NCBI GenBank assembly: GCA_017427285.1
Contig: JAFRTE010000044.1
Location: 16,782-80,781, forward strand
Reading direction: 5' to 3'
DNA: 64,000 nt
Source: Clostridia bacterium
Lineage (GTDB): Bacteria > Bacillota > Clostridia > Oscillospirales > UBA644
In this document: in pieces, positions 34,193-42,288 of the stretch
How positions within the stretch are numbered: the stretch's first letter is position 1
Layout of the letters: each line of letters starts with the position of its first letter
Program-made: the position numbers and the translations under genes
The notes under the pieces: model-generated
The model's input: only the letters and a program-made list of their open reading frames with translations
Database searches by the model: none
What the model was told of the DNA's origin: nothing

Positions 34193-34682
34193 AAAACCCC
34201 TCGCTTAAAAATACGTCCGCCTCTGCCCTCGACCGAAAAACATATATCTTTACGCGGCTTTCGTATTCATTAAGCAGCCTGTATATTTCGGGCAGCTTCG
34301 CAGTCTGAAAATCTTCGACGTACCGAATAAAATCCATGTCTTCTTTTTCTTCGGTCCAGGGCATATCCCCGCGTTTTTTGCCTTTGCGCTCGCGGATGCC
34401 GTCAATACATACGTCGAGCGGAAAATCAAGCAGAAAAACCGTGTCGCACGCAGCGATACGACGCTCCAAAGTCCTTGAATAGTGCCCGTCGATGATCCAC
34501 CCGTCGGTCGCCAGGATTTTTTCGAGTATCCCGTCAAATTCTTCGCGTGAAATATGAGTTTTGTCCGCTTTATGCCATATCATATCCAGATAATGGAGCG
34601 GCAGCCCCGTTTTGTCGCGAAGTTTTCTCGCAAAAGTGCTTTTTCCCGCTCCGGGACTGCCTGTTACGATAATTTTCCGCAT
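34179..34682 (-). CDS. P-loop nucleotide kinase (adenylate-kinase-like, FlaR-type)
   Basis: A 167-residue P-loop protein. Walker A GSPGAGKST is at residues 8-16, the substrate segment is LPLHYLDMIWHKADKT and the lid region contains ERRIAACDTVFLLDFP. It resembles small adenylate-kinase-like proteins annotated as DNA topology modulation protein FlaR. A nucleotide or small-metabolite kinase is expected. It lies 4 bases downstream of the tyrosine phosphatase gene and overlaps TfoX-N. Confidence 0.85.
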   Translation of the reverse strand: MRKIIVTGSPGAGKSTFARKLRDKTGLPLHYLDMIWHKADKTHISREEFDGILEKILATDGWIIDGHYSRTLERRIAACDTVFLLDFPLDVCIDGIRERKGKKRGDMPWTEEKEDMDFIRYVEDFQTAKLPEIYRLLNEYESRVKIYVFRSRAEADVFLSEGFYGER

Positions 34683-34686
34683 TTTT

Positions 34687-35814
34687 TTAATTGCCTGTTA
34701 AATACGCTTCGATGCGATTGATGCCGTCATCGTCAAGCCCGCCGAGGCGAAGATAGTCCTCCGCGCCTTTTTTAAGATCGAGTCCGTCAAACGGCGTTCC
34801 GGTCTCCGCTCCGCAAAGGAAGTAAATAAAATCGTTTACATTGCCCTGGACCGCAGCATATCTGTCGGGCATTTTTTCTTTGGTGATCCCGTAATAATTG
34901 TAGTACGTTATCATGTAATCGTCAATTATCTCCTGAGCCGTCGCGTCGGAAATAGCAAGGATGAGCGCGCAAACGAATCCCGTTCTGTCCTTACCTTCTA
35001 CGCAGTGGATAAGGCACGGACCGCTGTTTTCGGCCATGGTCAGAAGCGCTTCCGAGATAGTTTTTGCAAACGTATCGGCGCGGTAATTTGCGTTCAGCCC
35101 CAGAAGAAGCACTTTGCCGTCACGGTAAAGAGAATCGTAATAATCGGAATTGAAATCTTCGGCTTCGGTGTAAGACGTATATTTATTCTCATTATCCGAA
35201 AGATTCAGCACAAACCTTATGCCCGCTTCCTGGGCAAGAGCGTTTGTGCACGAAGCGCGAAGATGCTGATTGTCACAAGGGGAGGCGGAGCGGTAAATCA
35301 GATTTTCTTTTACTGATCCTCCCTTAACTGCGCGGAAATTGGCAAACATAATGTCGGAATCGTAGTCGCTGCGGTCGTCAGAATACTGAAGAGCGTAAAG
35401 CTCCTGCACTGCAAGATATTTCCCTTTTTCGTTCAGCGTAACCGTGACGTGCGACGACTCGGTCATCTCAAATTCTTCCCATGTTCCCGCGCCGTAGTTT
35501 CTTGCTATAACAACGTGGGGATATCCCGGGTATCCGCAGGCAAGCATTGACCCGACGGGACAGTAATATCCGGAATAATACGGAATATCGTTGAAGCTTT
35601 TTCCGTTGTCAAACGAGATATTCAGACTGTCACCGAAAGAAAAGCCCATTGCGTTGAATTCATCTATCGTCGGCTCGATATATACGTTTCCGAATTCCTC
35701 GTCCCGCAAAACGGAAACCGCGCCCGTCGTCGGCGCTTCTGCCTTGCCGCAGCCCGCAATCAGCGTAATAATCATAAAAACTGCAATCAGTAATACAGTT
35801 ATTCTTTTTTTCAT
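34687..35814 (-). CDS. Lipoprotein tyrosine phosphatase (Y_phosphatase3 type)
   Basis: A 375-residue surface lipoprotein with lipobox IAGC (C22). An N-terminal beta domain of about 170 residues is followed by a dual-specificity/tyrosine phosphatase domain with the active-site loop HCVEGKDRT, the CX5R signature of the family. Exported tyrosine phosphatases of this kind occur in gut bacteria and some act on phosphoinositides. The start at 35814 is chosen at the signal peptide (MKKRITVLL); the longer frame to 35979 has no leader function and no ribosome site. A SAM phosphatase-like role in the host is possible but unproven. Confidence 0.88.
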   Translation of the reverse strand: MKKRITVLLIAVFMIITLIAGCGKAEAPTTGAVSVLRDEEFGNVYIEPTIDEFNAMGFSFGDSLNISFDNGKSFNDIPYYSGYYCPVGSMLACGYPGYPHVVIARNYGAGTWEEFEMTESSHVTVTLNEKGKYLAVQELYALQYSDDRSDYDSDIMFANFRAVKGGSVKENLIYRSASPCDNQHLRASCTNALAQEAGIRFVLNLSDNENKYTSYTEAEDFNSDYYDSLYRDGKVLLLGLNANYRADTFAKTISEALLTMAENSGPCLIHCVEGKDRTGFVCALILAISDATAQEIIDDYMITYYNYYGITKEKMPDRYAAVQGNVNDFIYFLCGAETGTPFDGLDLKKGAEDYLRLGGLDDDGINRIEAYLTGN

Positions 35815-35857
35815 AAAATATCTCCCTGTTTTAATAGAATTCTGAATGACTAATATC

Positions 35858-36280
35858 TCACGTATCTCCGATTTTTCTGAAATATGTGTTAACGGGAAAA
35901 CCGTTGCATTCCGAAACGAGACCGACCGACCGATAAAAAGCGTTTGCTGCGGCGTCTTCCCTGTCCGTAATAAGCACAAACTGTCTTACATGAGCATATT
36001 TTTCGGATACTCTGCGTATAAGTTCGCTTCCTATGCCTTTTCTGAAATGTGACGGTTTTACTATAAGATCCTGAACATAAATTATATATTCCTCATCCCC
36101 CACACATCTCACAAAACCGACGAGACTGCCGTTTTCAAATGCGCCGAGAACGTAAAGGGACTGTCGAAACGCTCTGCAAAGTTTTGCTTTGTCCTTCAGA
36201 TAGCTTTCCCAGTGATTTTCTTTGTAAATTCCGTATACTTCGTCGATCGAATCGTCGCAAAAACTTCGGTATTCAATCAT
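35858..36280 (-). CDS. GNAT family N-acetyltransferase
   Basis: A 140-residue GNAT protein. The core strands GSLVGFVRCVGDEEYIIYVQDLIV are followed by the acetyl-CoA motif FRKGIGSELIRRV and the C-terminal AANAFYRSVGLV helix. The substrate is unknown. It lies between the small membrane protein gene and the phosphatase gene on the same strand. Confidence 0.9.
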   Translation of the reverse strand: MIEYRSFCDDSIDEVYGIYKENHWESYLKDKAKLCRAFRQSLYVLGAFENGSLVGFVRCVGDEEYIIYVQDLIVKPSHFRKGIGSELIRRVSEKYAHVRQFVLITDREDAAANAFYRSVGLVSECNGFPVNTYFRKIGDT

Positions 36281-36316
36281 TTTTTTATGCCCTTTTTACG
36301 CTGTTTTATATTTTCG

Positions 36317-36356
36317 GCAAAAGCACTCCGAACCGCATGGAACGAAGTGCTTTTGC
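36317..36356 (-). terminator. Hairpin terminator
   Basis: GCAAAAGCACT pairs with AGTGCTTTTGC around an 18-base loop. It ends transcription of the small membrane protein gene. Confidence 0.75.
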
Positions 36357-36362
36357 AGTATA

Positions 36363-36605
36363 CTATTTAACTATGTTAAAAAATCTGAGGATGCAGAGGA
36401 TAATTCCCACCGTAGAGTAAATACCCATAAGAGAACCGATTACAGCAAAGATAGGACCGATAACGGCGATACCGGAAAGAAGCGACATCAAAAAGCCCAC
36501 AACTACGCAGATAATGATGAAAATAATAAGCTGAATGAGGAATGAGCCGATGCTGCCGGGTTTGATATTGAACGGGGTAGGCCAGATTTTTCTTAAAAAA
36601 TTCAT
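36363..36605 (-). CDS. Small membrane protein
   Basis: An 80-residue protein with two hydrophobic segments, roughly residues 23-50 and 55-75, joined by a glycine-rich turn (SGIAVIGP). The start at 36605 is set by GGAGAT 7 bases upstream; the longer frame to 36656 lacks a ribosome site. The pattern resembles small YtxH-free GlsB-like membrane proteins, but no family is certain. It has its own promoter and terminator, so it is probably a real expressed gene. Confidence 0.7.
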   Translation of the reverse strand: MNFLRKIWPTPFNIKPGSIGSFLIQLIIFIIICVVVGFLMSLLSGIAVIGPIFAVIGSLMGIYSTVGIILCILRFFNIVK

Positions 36606-36668
36606 TTGTTTATCTCCTTTATAAAGTTTTATTGCCGAAAATGCGCTTTTCCGCATTTCTCTGCCGTA

Positions 36669-36697
36669 ATTATATCAGAAAAAAACCGATTTGTAAA
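36669..36697 (-). promoter_or_regulatory. Promoter of the small membrane protein gene
   Basis: On the minus strand TTTACA (36692-36697), 17 bases and TATAAT (36669-36674). Confidence 0.78.
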
Positions 36698-36841
36698 GAT
36701 ATTTTTTTTGTGATCAAAATATTTTTTCGGACCGTATTCGCTCTCGGTATTTTCCCATCAATCACCCGCGTCGAAAACAACGTCGAATTTCCGCCGATTA
36801 CGGCGCGGCTCGGTTTTCAAAGTGATTTTGCGGCCGCCGTA

Positions 36842-38035
36842 TTATTTCTCCCGGTTGATCCTGAACGCTACGGAGCGTTTCAGATATTCAAGATAGTCTG
36901 TGTCAAGGCACATAGCTTTACCCGGCGTGTCGGAAAGCTTGGCGACGGGTCTGCCGTTGACATACTGAAGCTTTATAACTATATTCAGCGCATTTTCGCA
37001 CGTATCGTTTGAAACGAAAGTGCCTATGCCGAAAGAGACCTTCGCTTTATCTCGGAAGTATTCGTAAAGTTTCTGCGCGCGGTCAAAATCAAGACTGTCG
37101 CTGAAAAGAAGCAGCTTTGTTTTCGGATCGACTCCGAATTTCCTGTAGTGAGCTATTATTTTCTCTCCCCATTCATACGGGTCTCCGCTGTCGTGACGAA
37201 CGCCCGTATAGTTGTTTACCATTGAGCGGTTGAAGTCGAGCAAAAACAGATCGGTAGTAACCGTATCGGTAAGCGCCGTTCCGTTGTCTCCGTCATACTC
37301 CGAGTACCAGTCGCGCATGGCGTAGTGGTTTGTATATGCAAGGGGTATAGAATCGATTCCCTGATACATCTGAACAAACTCGTGCGCATACGTTCCTATC
37401 GGGGTGAGGTCGTATTTCATTGCGAGATAGACATTCGATGTGCCTACGCAGTTTTTCGTTTCGGTTGCAAACCTGCGTACGACAACGTCTTCCCATTCGC
37501 GGGACAGCCTGCGGCGACAGCCGAATTCGGCGAACTGAAACGTATATGTGCCGTCGTTCATCGCTCTGATTTTGGCGTCGAGCCGCTCTTCTGCAGACTT
37601 TATCAGCGTATCGTAATCAAACGCCATTCTGAAATAAACCTCGTTTATGATCTCCAGAAGATATATTTCAAACTGCATCGCAGAAAAAAGCGGACCGTCA
37701 ACAACTACGGAAAGCTCACCTTCGTCGCTCAGTCCTATAGTAACGTAATCGCGTATGGGGTGCCACAGACGGAGGAATTCCACGTAGTCGTTTTTAATAA
37801 AACGGATGGAACGCAGATAGTCAAGCTCTTTCTTTTTGAATCTGAGCGTGCAGAGGTGATCGACCTGCTCCTTTATCTCCTCAACCATTTCCGGCGTAAA
37901 TACAACGCCTTCGTTGCGGCATTTGAAGTAATACTGTCCGCAAAGATCGGTATGTTTATGAAAAATTACCTGATCCATATTAAACTTGTAAAGGTCTGTG
38001 TCGAGAAGCGACACTACGATTGGTTCGAATTTCAT
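36842..38035 (-). CDS. pncB: Nicotinate phosphoribosyltransferase
   Basis: A 397-residue enzyme that makes nicotinate mononucleotide from nicotinate and PRPP in NAD salvage. It has the PncB signatures SLLDTDLYKFNMDQVIF at the N-terminus, EFGCRRRLSREWE, GTSNVYLA, the phosphoribosyl site VRHDSGDPYEWGEK and GIGTFVSND. Length matches the E. coli-type enzyme. The ribosome site is GAAAGGAAC. It is probably monocistronic from the promoter at 38078-38106. Confidence 0.95.
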   Translation of the reverse strand: MKFEPIVVSLLDTDLYKFNMDQVIFHKHTDLCGQYYFKCRNEGVVFTPEMVEEIKEQVDHLCTLRFKKKELDYLRSIRFIKNDYVEFLRLWHPIRDYVTIGLSDEGELSVVVDGPLFSAMQFEIYLLEIINEVYFRMAFDYDTLIKSAEERLDAKIRAMNDGTYTFQFAEFGCRRRLSREWEDVVVRRFATETKNCVGTSNVYLAMKYDLTPIGTYAHEFVQMYQGIDSIPLAYTNHYAMRDWYSEYDGDNGTALTDTVTTDLFLLDFNRSMVNNYTGVRHDSGDPYEWGEKIIAHYRKFGVDPKTKLLLFSDSLDFDRAQKLYEYFRDKAKVSFGIGTFVSNDTCENALNIVIKLQYVNGRPVAKLSDTPGKAMCLDTDYLEYLKRSVAFRINREK

Positions 38036-38077
38036 TTTCAGTTCCTTTCATTCGTGCTTATCCGTATTCTTAGATAA

Positions 38078-38106
38078 ATAATACCACAAAACCAAAAATA
38101 TGCCAA
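38078..38106 (-). promoter_or_regulatory. Promoter of pncB
   Basis: On the minus strand TTGGCA (38101-38106), 17 bases and TATTAT (38078-38083), about 42 bases before the start codon. Confidence 0.75.
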
Positions 38107-38170
38107 GTGATTTTACAATTATTTTACATGTTAAGGTATTCTTCGAGGCGGGAATTCGGTATGTCATAAT

Positions 38171-38202
38171 ACCCGCTCCGACGGCTTGGCGTCAAAGCGG
38201 GT
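38171..38202 (-). terminator. Terminator after the PNPOx-like gene
   Basis: ACCCGCT pairs with AGCGGGT with a central GACG/CGTC-like stem. It lies about 47 bases after the stop at 38249. Confidence 0.65.
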
Positions 38203-38248
38203 TTAAGGCGTATTTCATTTTTGAAAACAGAAGCGCTTTTCGGTATTT

Positions 38249-38650
38249 TTATACGTCAAACTCTTCTTTCAGCTCAAAAAGTCCCCTTATTTCCGCATGG
38301 CCGTCTTCAAGAAAAAAAAGACCCATCTCCCAGCCGTTTTTGTCGTATAAATCCATGATCTGAGGCATTGCTGCGCGGACTTTCGCGAGCAGTTTTTCAT
38401 CTTTTACGACCTTTGCTTTTCCGTCGTACCGCAGAAATTCTCCGCCGTTTACGGCAAGGACTTCAACTTTCGGATTTGCCGTAAGCTGTTTGAACACGTT
38501 TTTGAAAGTTCCGCATCCGAAATACAGAGTGTCTCCGTCAAGAAGATGAAAACCGAAAGGTCTGCCTTTGGGCTGATCTCCGTCTGTCGTCAGAAAATAA
38601 AATGTCTGCGCTTTATCCAGAAATTCGCTTACTTTTGCTGCGTTTGACAT
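38249..38650 (-). CDS. Pyridoxamine 5'-phosphate oxidase family protein
   Basis: A 133-residue split-barrel flavin-binding protein. The family pattern is AQTFYFLTTDGDQPKGRPFG, followed by LYFGCGTFKNVFKQL and VLAVNGGEFLRYDGKA. These short Firmicutes members bind FMN and act on unknown small substrates; genuine PNPOx activity is unlikely. The ribosome site is AAGGAG. It is separated from the beta-helix gene by 144 bases. Confidence 0.85.
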   Translation of the reverse strand: MSNAAKVSEFLDKAQTFYFLTTDGDQPKGRPFGFHLLDGDTLYFGCGTFKNVFKQLTANPKVEVLAVNGGEFLRYDGKAKVVKDEKLLAKVRAAMPQIMDLYDKNGWEMGLFFLEDGHAEIRGLFELKEEFDV

Positions 38651-38794
38651 AATTTTACTCCTTTATTTATGTGAATTGTATTTTGTGTAATTTTACGGTT
38701 TACTGAAAATACGACAGCATTTTTATTCTGCCGCATTTCCCGCATTCCGTCTACAGAAAACATATAATATACGTCCTCAATTTTTTTGATCGGG

Positions 38795-39964
38795 TCATTC
38801 CGCAGGATTTCCGAGCATATCAAACCAGCCCTCTCCGGTGAAGATCAGCTTCTTTTTCAGGTCGGTATCAAATACTTCCTGCCCTATATTCGCTGCATAT
38901 CCGCGTCTTTCGGCAGAGGTGCATACTTTTTTGTGCGTGTTGTTAACGGTCTCGAAATTGATTCCGCTCCCTTTTTCCCAGAAAGGCTGAGCGGGATCGT
39001 TTTCGGTGAAGTAGCCCTGATTTGCCACATAGTCAATATGACCGCAATAATCGCCCGGTCTTTCCTCAAACGAAAGCCTCTTTCCCAGCGCGAGCCAGTG
39101 GGGGACGGCTTCAAAGCTTGTATTGTAGGCGTTTACGCACTGTTTGTATTTATTCAGGGCAAATTTCCAGAGAAAAGCGTTTGCTTCGTCTATGAATTTC
39201 AAAATCGTGATAGGGTGCGCGTAAACTCCGCGAGGCTGTTCGTAATTGTTTACCGTAAGTCCGTATCTTCCGAAAAGCGCGGCGCATTTATTCAGAAGCA
39301 GATGTTCCGCTCCGACGGCAAATCCCTGTCCGAACCCCTCCGCCTGGCAAAACTCCCATTTATATTCAAACATATTGTTCGATCCGTATGTACCCATAAA
39401 GGCGATAAATCCTTCGACGGGAAGAGGGCTTTTTACGGATGAATAATTTCCGCGCGTTTCACAGAGACATTTGCATCGGCGCATGCCAAGCGAACCCATA
39501 AATCTGCCGTCGAAACAGATTATATTTTTCCGGTCGTCGTAAACGGTAACGTAAATATCTCTGAATATATGGTGATTTCCGTTGTGCCCCTCCGTTGCGA
39601 AAAGAGAGCAGCTCTCGTTTTCTCCAACTGAATCGTACGCTTCCTTTGTGATCTGAATCACCGTGGACTCCGTTCTTTCGGACCCTGCGAACAGAATGCC
39701 TATATGCGCAAAACGGTTTGATACCGCTTTGGACATAACGGCAGCGCGTCCGTTTGAGTTCCTTCTCGGAAAAGCGTCTATGCGGTAGTTACCCGGCGCA
39801 AGAAAAATCTTTCCGCCGCGTATTTCACCGTTTATGGGCTGATATATCCTGTCGAGCGCTTCCTGAAACACGTCCTGGTCGTTTTTGCCCGTGCATACAA
39901 AATCGGCGTTCTCCTTATCCCTGTCGGATGAATCCGCAGCAGCGATATACAATGTATCAGTCAT
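38795..39964 (-). CDS. Pectate-lyase-like beta-helix protein
   Basis: A 389-residue protein. The N-terminus has the DQDVFQEALDRIY and GGKIFLAPGNYRID pattern that starts many right-handed beta-helix (GH28/pectate-lyase-fold) proteins. The middle shows regular short strands (HIFRDIYVTVYDD, NMFEYKWEFCQAE, HLLLNKCAALFGR) in keeping with helix rungs. There is no signal peptide, which is unusual for a polysaccharide lyase, so a cytoplasmic or structural role is possible. No catalytic residues were assigned. Confidence 0.65.
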   Translation of the reverse strand: MTDTLYIAAADSSDRDKENADFVCTGKNDQDVFQEALDRIYQPINGEIRGGKIFLAPGNYRIDAFPRRNSNGRAAVMSKAVSNRFAHIGILFAGSERTESTVIQITKEAYDSVGENESCSLFATEGHNGNHHIFRDIYVTVYDDRKNIICFDGRFMGSLGMRRCKCLCETRGNYSSVKSPLPVEGFIAFMGTYGSNNMFEYKWEFCQAEGFGQGFAVGAEHLLLNKCAALFGRYGLTVNNYEQPRGVYAHPITILKFIDEANAFLWKFALNKYKQCVNAYNTSFEAVPHWLALGKRLSFEERPGDYCGHIDYVANQGYFTENDPAQPFWEKGSGINFETVNNTHKKVCTSAERRGYAANIGQEVFDTDLKKKLIFTGEGWFDMLGNPAE

Positions 39965-39997
39965 GTTTATCTCCTTTTTTTATCAACCTTTTCGGAA

Positions 39998-40026
39998 AGT
40001 TTAACATATTCTGCCTGCTATGTCAA
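39998..40026 (-). promoter_or_regulatory. Promoter of the beta-helix gene
   Basis: On the minus strand TTGACA (40021-40026), 17 bases and TAAACT (39998-40003), with AAGGAGAT in front of the start codon. Confidence 0.75.
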
Positions 40027-40070
40027 GCTGTTTCGAAAAAAAGTCGAATAATCATCTTAAAGAACATAAA

Positions 40071-40108
40071 AATGCTCCCGACCGCCAATATTGCGGTATG
40101 GAAGCATT
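40071..40108 (-). terminator. Terminator after the anti-sigma-like gene
   Basis: AATGCT with AGCATT encloses ACCGC/GCGGT, and TTTTTATG follows on the minus strand, 19 bases after the stop at 40127. Confidence 0.8.
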
Positions 40109-40126
40109 ATTGTATTCAATTGTGAA

Positions 40127-41620
40127 TCATCTGCGATAAGGAACCGAGTAGCCCGTGTCTTCTTCTCCGATCAGCTCTCCTTCGGCGTTGAAGGTATAAC
40201 AGAATACGCTGCACGAACCTCCTATTGTAAACGAGCTTGTTGCAGGCGAAAAGAAAGCTGAGGTAATGCTTTCAACGTTCCATTCAAGCTCTCCCGCGCC
40301 GTTCACTGAAATCTTGCCTCCAAGCGACCCCTTGACCGAGTAAAATGTCTTCGGAATACCGCTGTCGGCATCGCAGATAAGCAAAACGGCAGTATAGTTG
40401 TCTCTTAAGATCGGGGTCAGTTCCTCGCTTGAAATATCCCATTTATCCTCAGTTATGTAATCGAGCACGTTTGCGATTTCATGCCTTCCCCCCTCGTCAG
40501 TCTGCATTGGGACGGAATATGCTGAAAGGTATACTTTGCCTCCGAATTCCGCAAGATCCGCAATATAGTAATCACAGTCGTCCGCTTCGAATGAGAAACC
40601 GTCCGTTATCTGTCCTTTGCGGTCCATTTTGTATAAAAGCGCAACGTCTCGGGACGTCATATTGCCGAGCTGGACTATATATCCTTCGCCCAACCTCGCG
40701 ACATTCCATATACCGAGATTGCCGACTTCCGTTTTATGAAAACTGAGCTCGTTTCCGTTTTCGTCGCGGCAGCTCAAACACAGATACTTCAAATCGCCTC
40801 TGCTTATTACCGCCCATGTACCGTCCCCGTTGTTTAATACCGAAGCGACATACTCATTTTTAAAGCCGTGTTCGAGGCATCGCTGCCAAAGCACGTTTCC
40901 TTCGCCGTCGATAAAGGCGACCCATGCGGTTACCGTATCCAAAGAGGAGAGGATTGCGTTGTTGCCCCAGACTGCAATGCCGTCATTTGTAATAAGATAA
41001 TCCTCTATGTAAAAATCCGTAAATTCCGCCGTCCAGAGCAATTCCCCGTCACGAAAGTATTCAAAGACCGCCTTTTCAAACACTTCAAATCCTCGGTTTT
41101 CATCATAAACATACTTTGTCTCGCTACGGCAGTCGATCCCGTTTGCAGATACCCGGTTTGTAAAGAAATTTTTGTTCCAAACTTCCGAGAGCTCTTCGGG
41201 TGTCGGCTCTTTTTGCTGAATTTCCAGCCCGGTAACGGACTGACTGATTATTTCCGCCGTTTTACTGTAAGTAAATTTTTTTTCCGTAATATCTCGGTAT
41301 ACGTTTTTAACTTCCGTGCGGCTCAGTCCCTCCGTGGAAAGTCCGTTTTCTTCAAAAAATGCGACTGCATTATTGTATTCTTCGGCTTCCGAAACTATTG
41401 CGAATGCCGCGGACCCGAAAAATAAGATCAAAGCCAGAGACGCCGCGGCAAGCCCCCATCTGAACCGATTTTTGCGGCTCTGTGTCTGTTTTGATAAATC
41501 TGCCGCTTTTTTCTCGTTAAAAGAGCGGTTTTTTTTAAGTATTTTTTCAAGCATGCGTTCGTTTGCCTGCTCGCTCGGCTCGAGTTTGTCCCATGAAATT
41601 GAAAGTTTATTGTTCTTCAT
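40127..41620 (-). CDS. Membrane-anchored anti-sigma-like protein with beta-propeller-like exterior
   Basis: A 497-residue protein. A cytoplasmic N-terminal region of about 50 residues is followed by one membrane helix (residues 53-76). The large outer domain has repeated beta units such as NNAILSSLDTVTAWVAFID, GTWAVISRGDLKYLCLSC and YKMDRKGQITDGF, suggesting a propeller. The start at 41620 is chosen because AGGTGA lies upstream; it overlaps the sigma gene by 14 bases. This coupling with an ECF sigma makes an anti-sigma role likely, although no classic ZAS or RsgI motif is visible. Confidence 0.7.
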   Translation of the reverse strand: MKNNKLSISWDKLEPSEQANERMLEKILKKNRSFNEKKAADLSKQTQSRKNRFRWGLAAASLALILFFGSAAFAIVSEAEEYNNAVAFFEENGLSTEGLSRTEVKNVYRDITEKKFTYSKTAEIISQSVTGLEIQQKEPTPEELSEVWNKNFFTNRVSANGIDCRSETKYVYDENRGFEVFEKAVFEYFRDGELLWTAEFTDFYIEDYLITNDGIAVWGNNAILSSLDTVTAWVAFIDGEGNVLWQRCLEHGFKNEYVASVLNNGDGTWAVISRGDLKYLCLSCRDENGNELSFHKTEVGNLGIWNVARLGEGYIVQLGNMTSRDVALLYKMDRKGQITDGFSFEADDCDYYIADLAEFGGKVYLSAYSVPMQTDEGGRHEIANVLDYITEDKWDISSEELTPILRDNYTAVLLICDADSGIPKTFYSVKGSLGGKISVNGAGELEWNVESITSAFFSPATSSFTIGGSCSVFCYTFNAEGELIGEEDTGYSVPYRR

Positions 41621-42110
41621 CGAAATTTTCACCTAACCTTTCTTTTAGGACGGCGCGGACTTCGTGCAGATAATTGCGTACCGTTGACTGCGGCTTTTTA
41701 AGAATATCGGCGATTTCAACGCTGCTGTATCCTTCATAGTAGTAAAGATATACAACGGTTTTGTATTTTTCGGGAAGTGAAGTGACAGCGGATAAAACGT
41801 CGTCTGTTCCGATCTCTTCCGAGTCGGGGGTATCGTAATGCTCTTCTATGCTTTCACGCCTCCGCCACCAATGCCGCAGAACGTTTTTGCAGACGTTAGA
41901 GGCGGTTTTTATAAGCCACGCTTTTTCGTGTTCTTCGCTTTCAAAAGCGGGACCGCTTCTGATCAGTCGGAAAAACGTGTCCTGAACCGCGTCTTCGGTA
42001 TCGGCGCGATTTTTCATGTATGCAAAGCATACGCGGTAAACGGTTTTGACGTGGCGCATGTAAATATCCGCGATCTCTTTATCCGTACGCAACAAAGGAT
42101 CAGACATCAT
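41607..42110 (-). CDS. ECF-type RNA polymerase sigma factor
   Basis: A 167-residue sigma-70 family protein with only regions 2 and 4. Region 2 has VYRVCFAYMKNRADTEDAVQDTFFRL, and region 4 has LPEKYKTVVYLYYYEGYSSVEIAD with the helix-turn-helix KPQSTVRNYLHEVR. The start at 42110 follows AAGGAGG with 7-base spacing; the longer frame to 42128 overlaps the ribosome site. It is coupled to the membrane protein downstream, which probably holds it inactive. Confidence 0.9.
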   Translation of the reverse strand: MMSDPLLRTDKEIADIYMRHVKTVYRVCFAYMKNRADTEDAVQDTFFRLIRSGPAFESEEHEKAWLIKTASNVCKNVLRHWWRRRESIEEHYDTPDSEEIGTDDVLSAVTSLPEKYKTVVYLYYYEGYSSVEIADILKKPQSTVRNYLHEVRAVLKERLGENFDEEQ

Positions 42111-42191
42111 GCCTCGCCCTCCTTTCACTTATAATACAATCGGGAACGCCGAAACGTCGGGGGGAAAATTATTTTTTTAAATATCCGATCT

Positions 42192-42264
42192 TCATCACTG
42201 GAAAAGGCGGTGATGAGGACCGAGCATAATTTTGAACTAAACGCCCGATTTCCCTTCGGCGTTT
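42192..42264 (-). terminator. Two hairpins after cstA
   Basis: AAACGCC/GGCGTTT (42239-42264) and TCATCAC/GTGATGA (42192-42216) follow the CstA stop on the minus strand. They probably end transcription before the sigma gene promoter. Confidence 0.6.
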
Positions 42265-42288
42265 ATCCTTTCAAATCAATATTTACCT

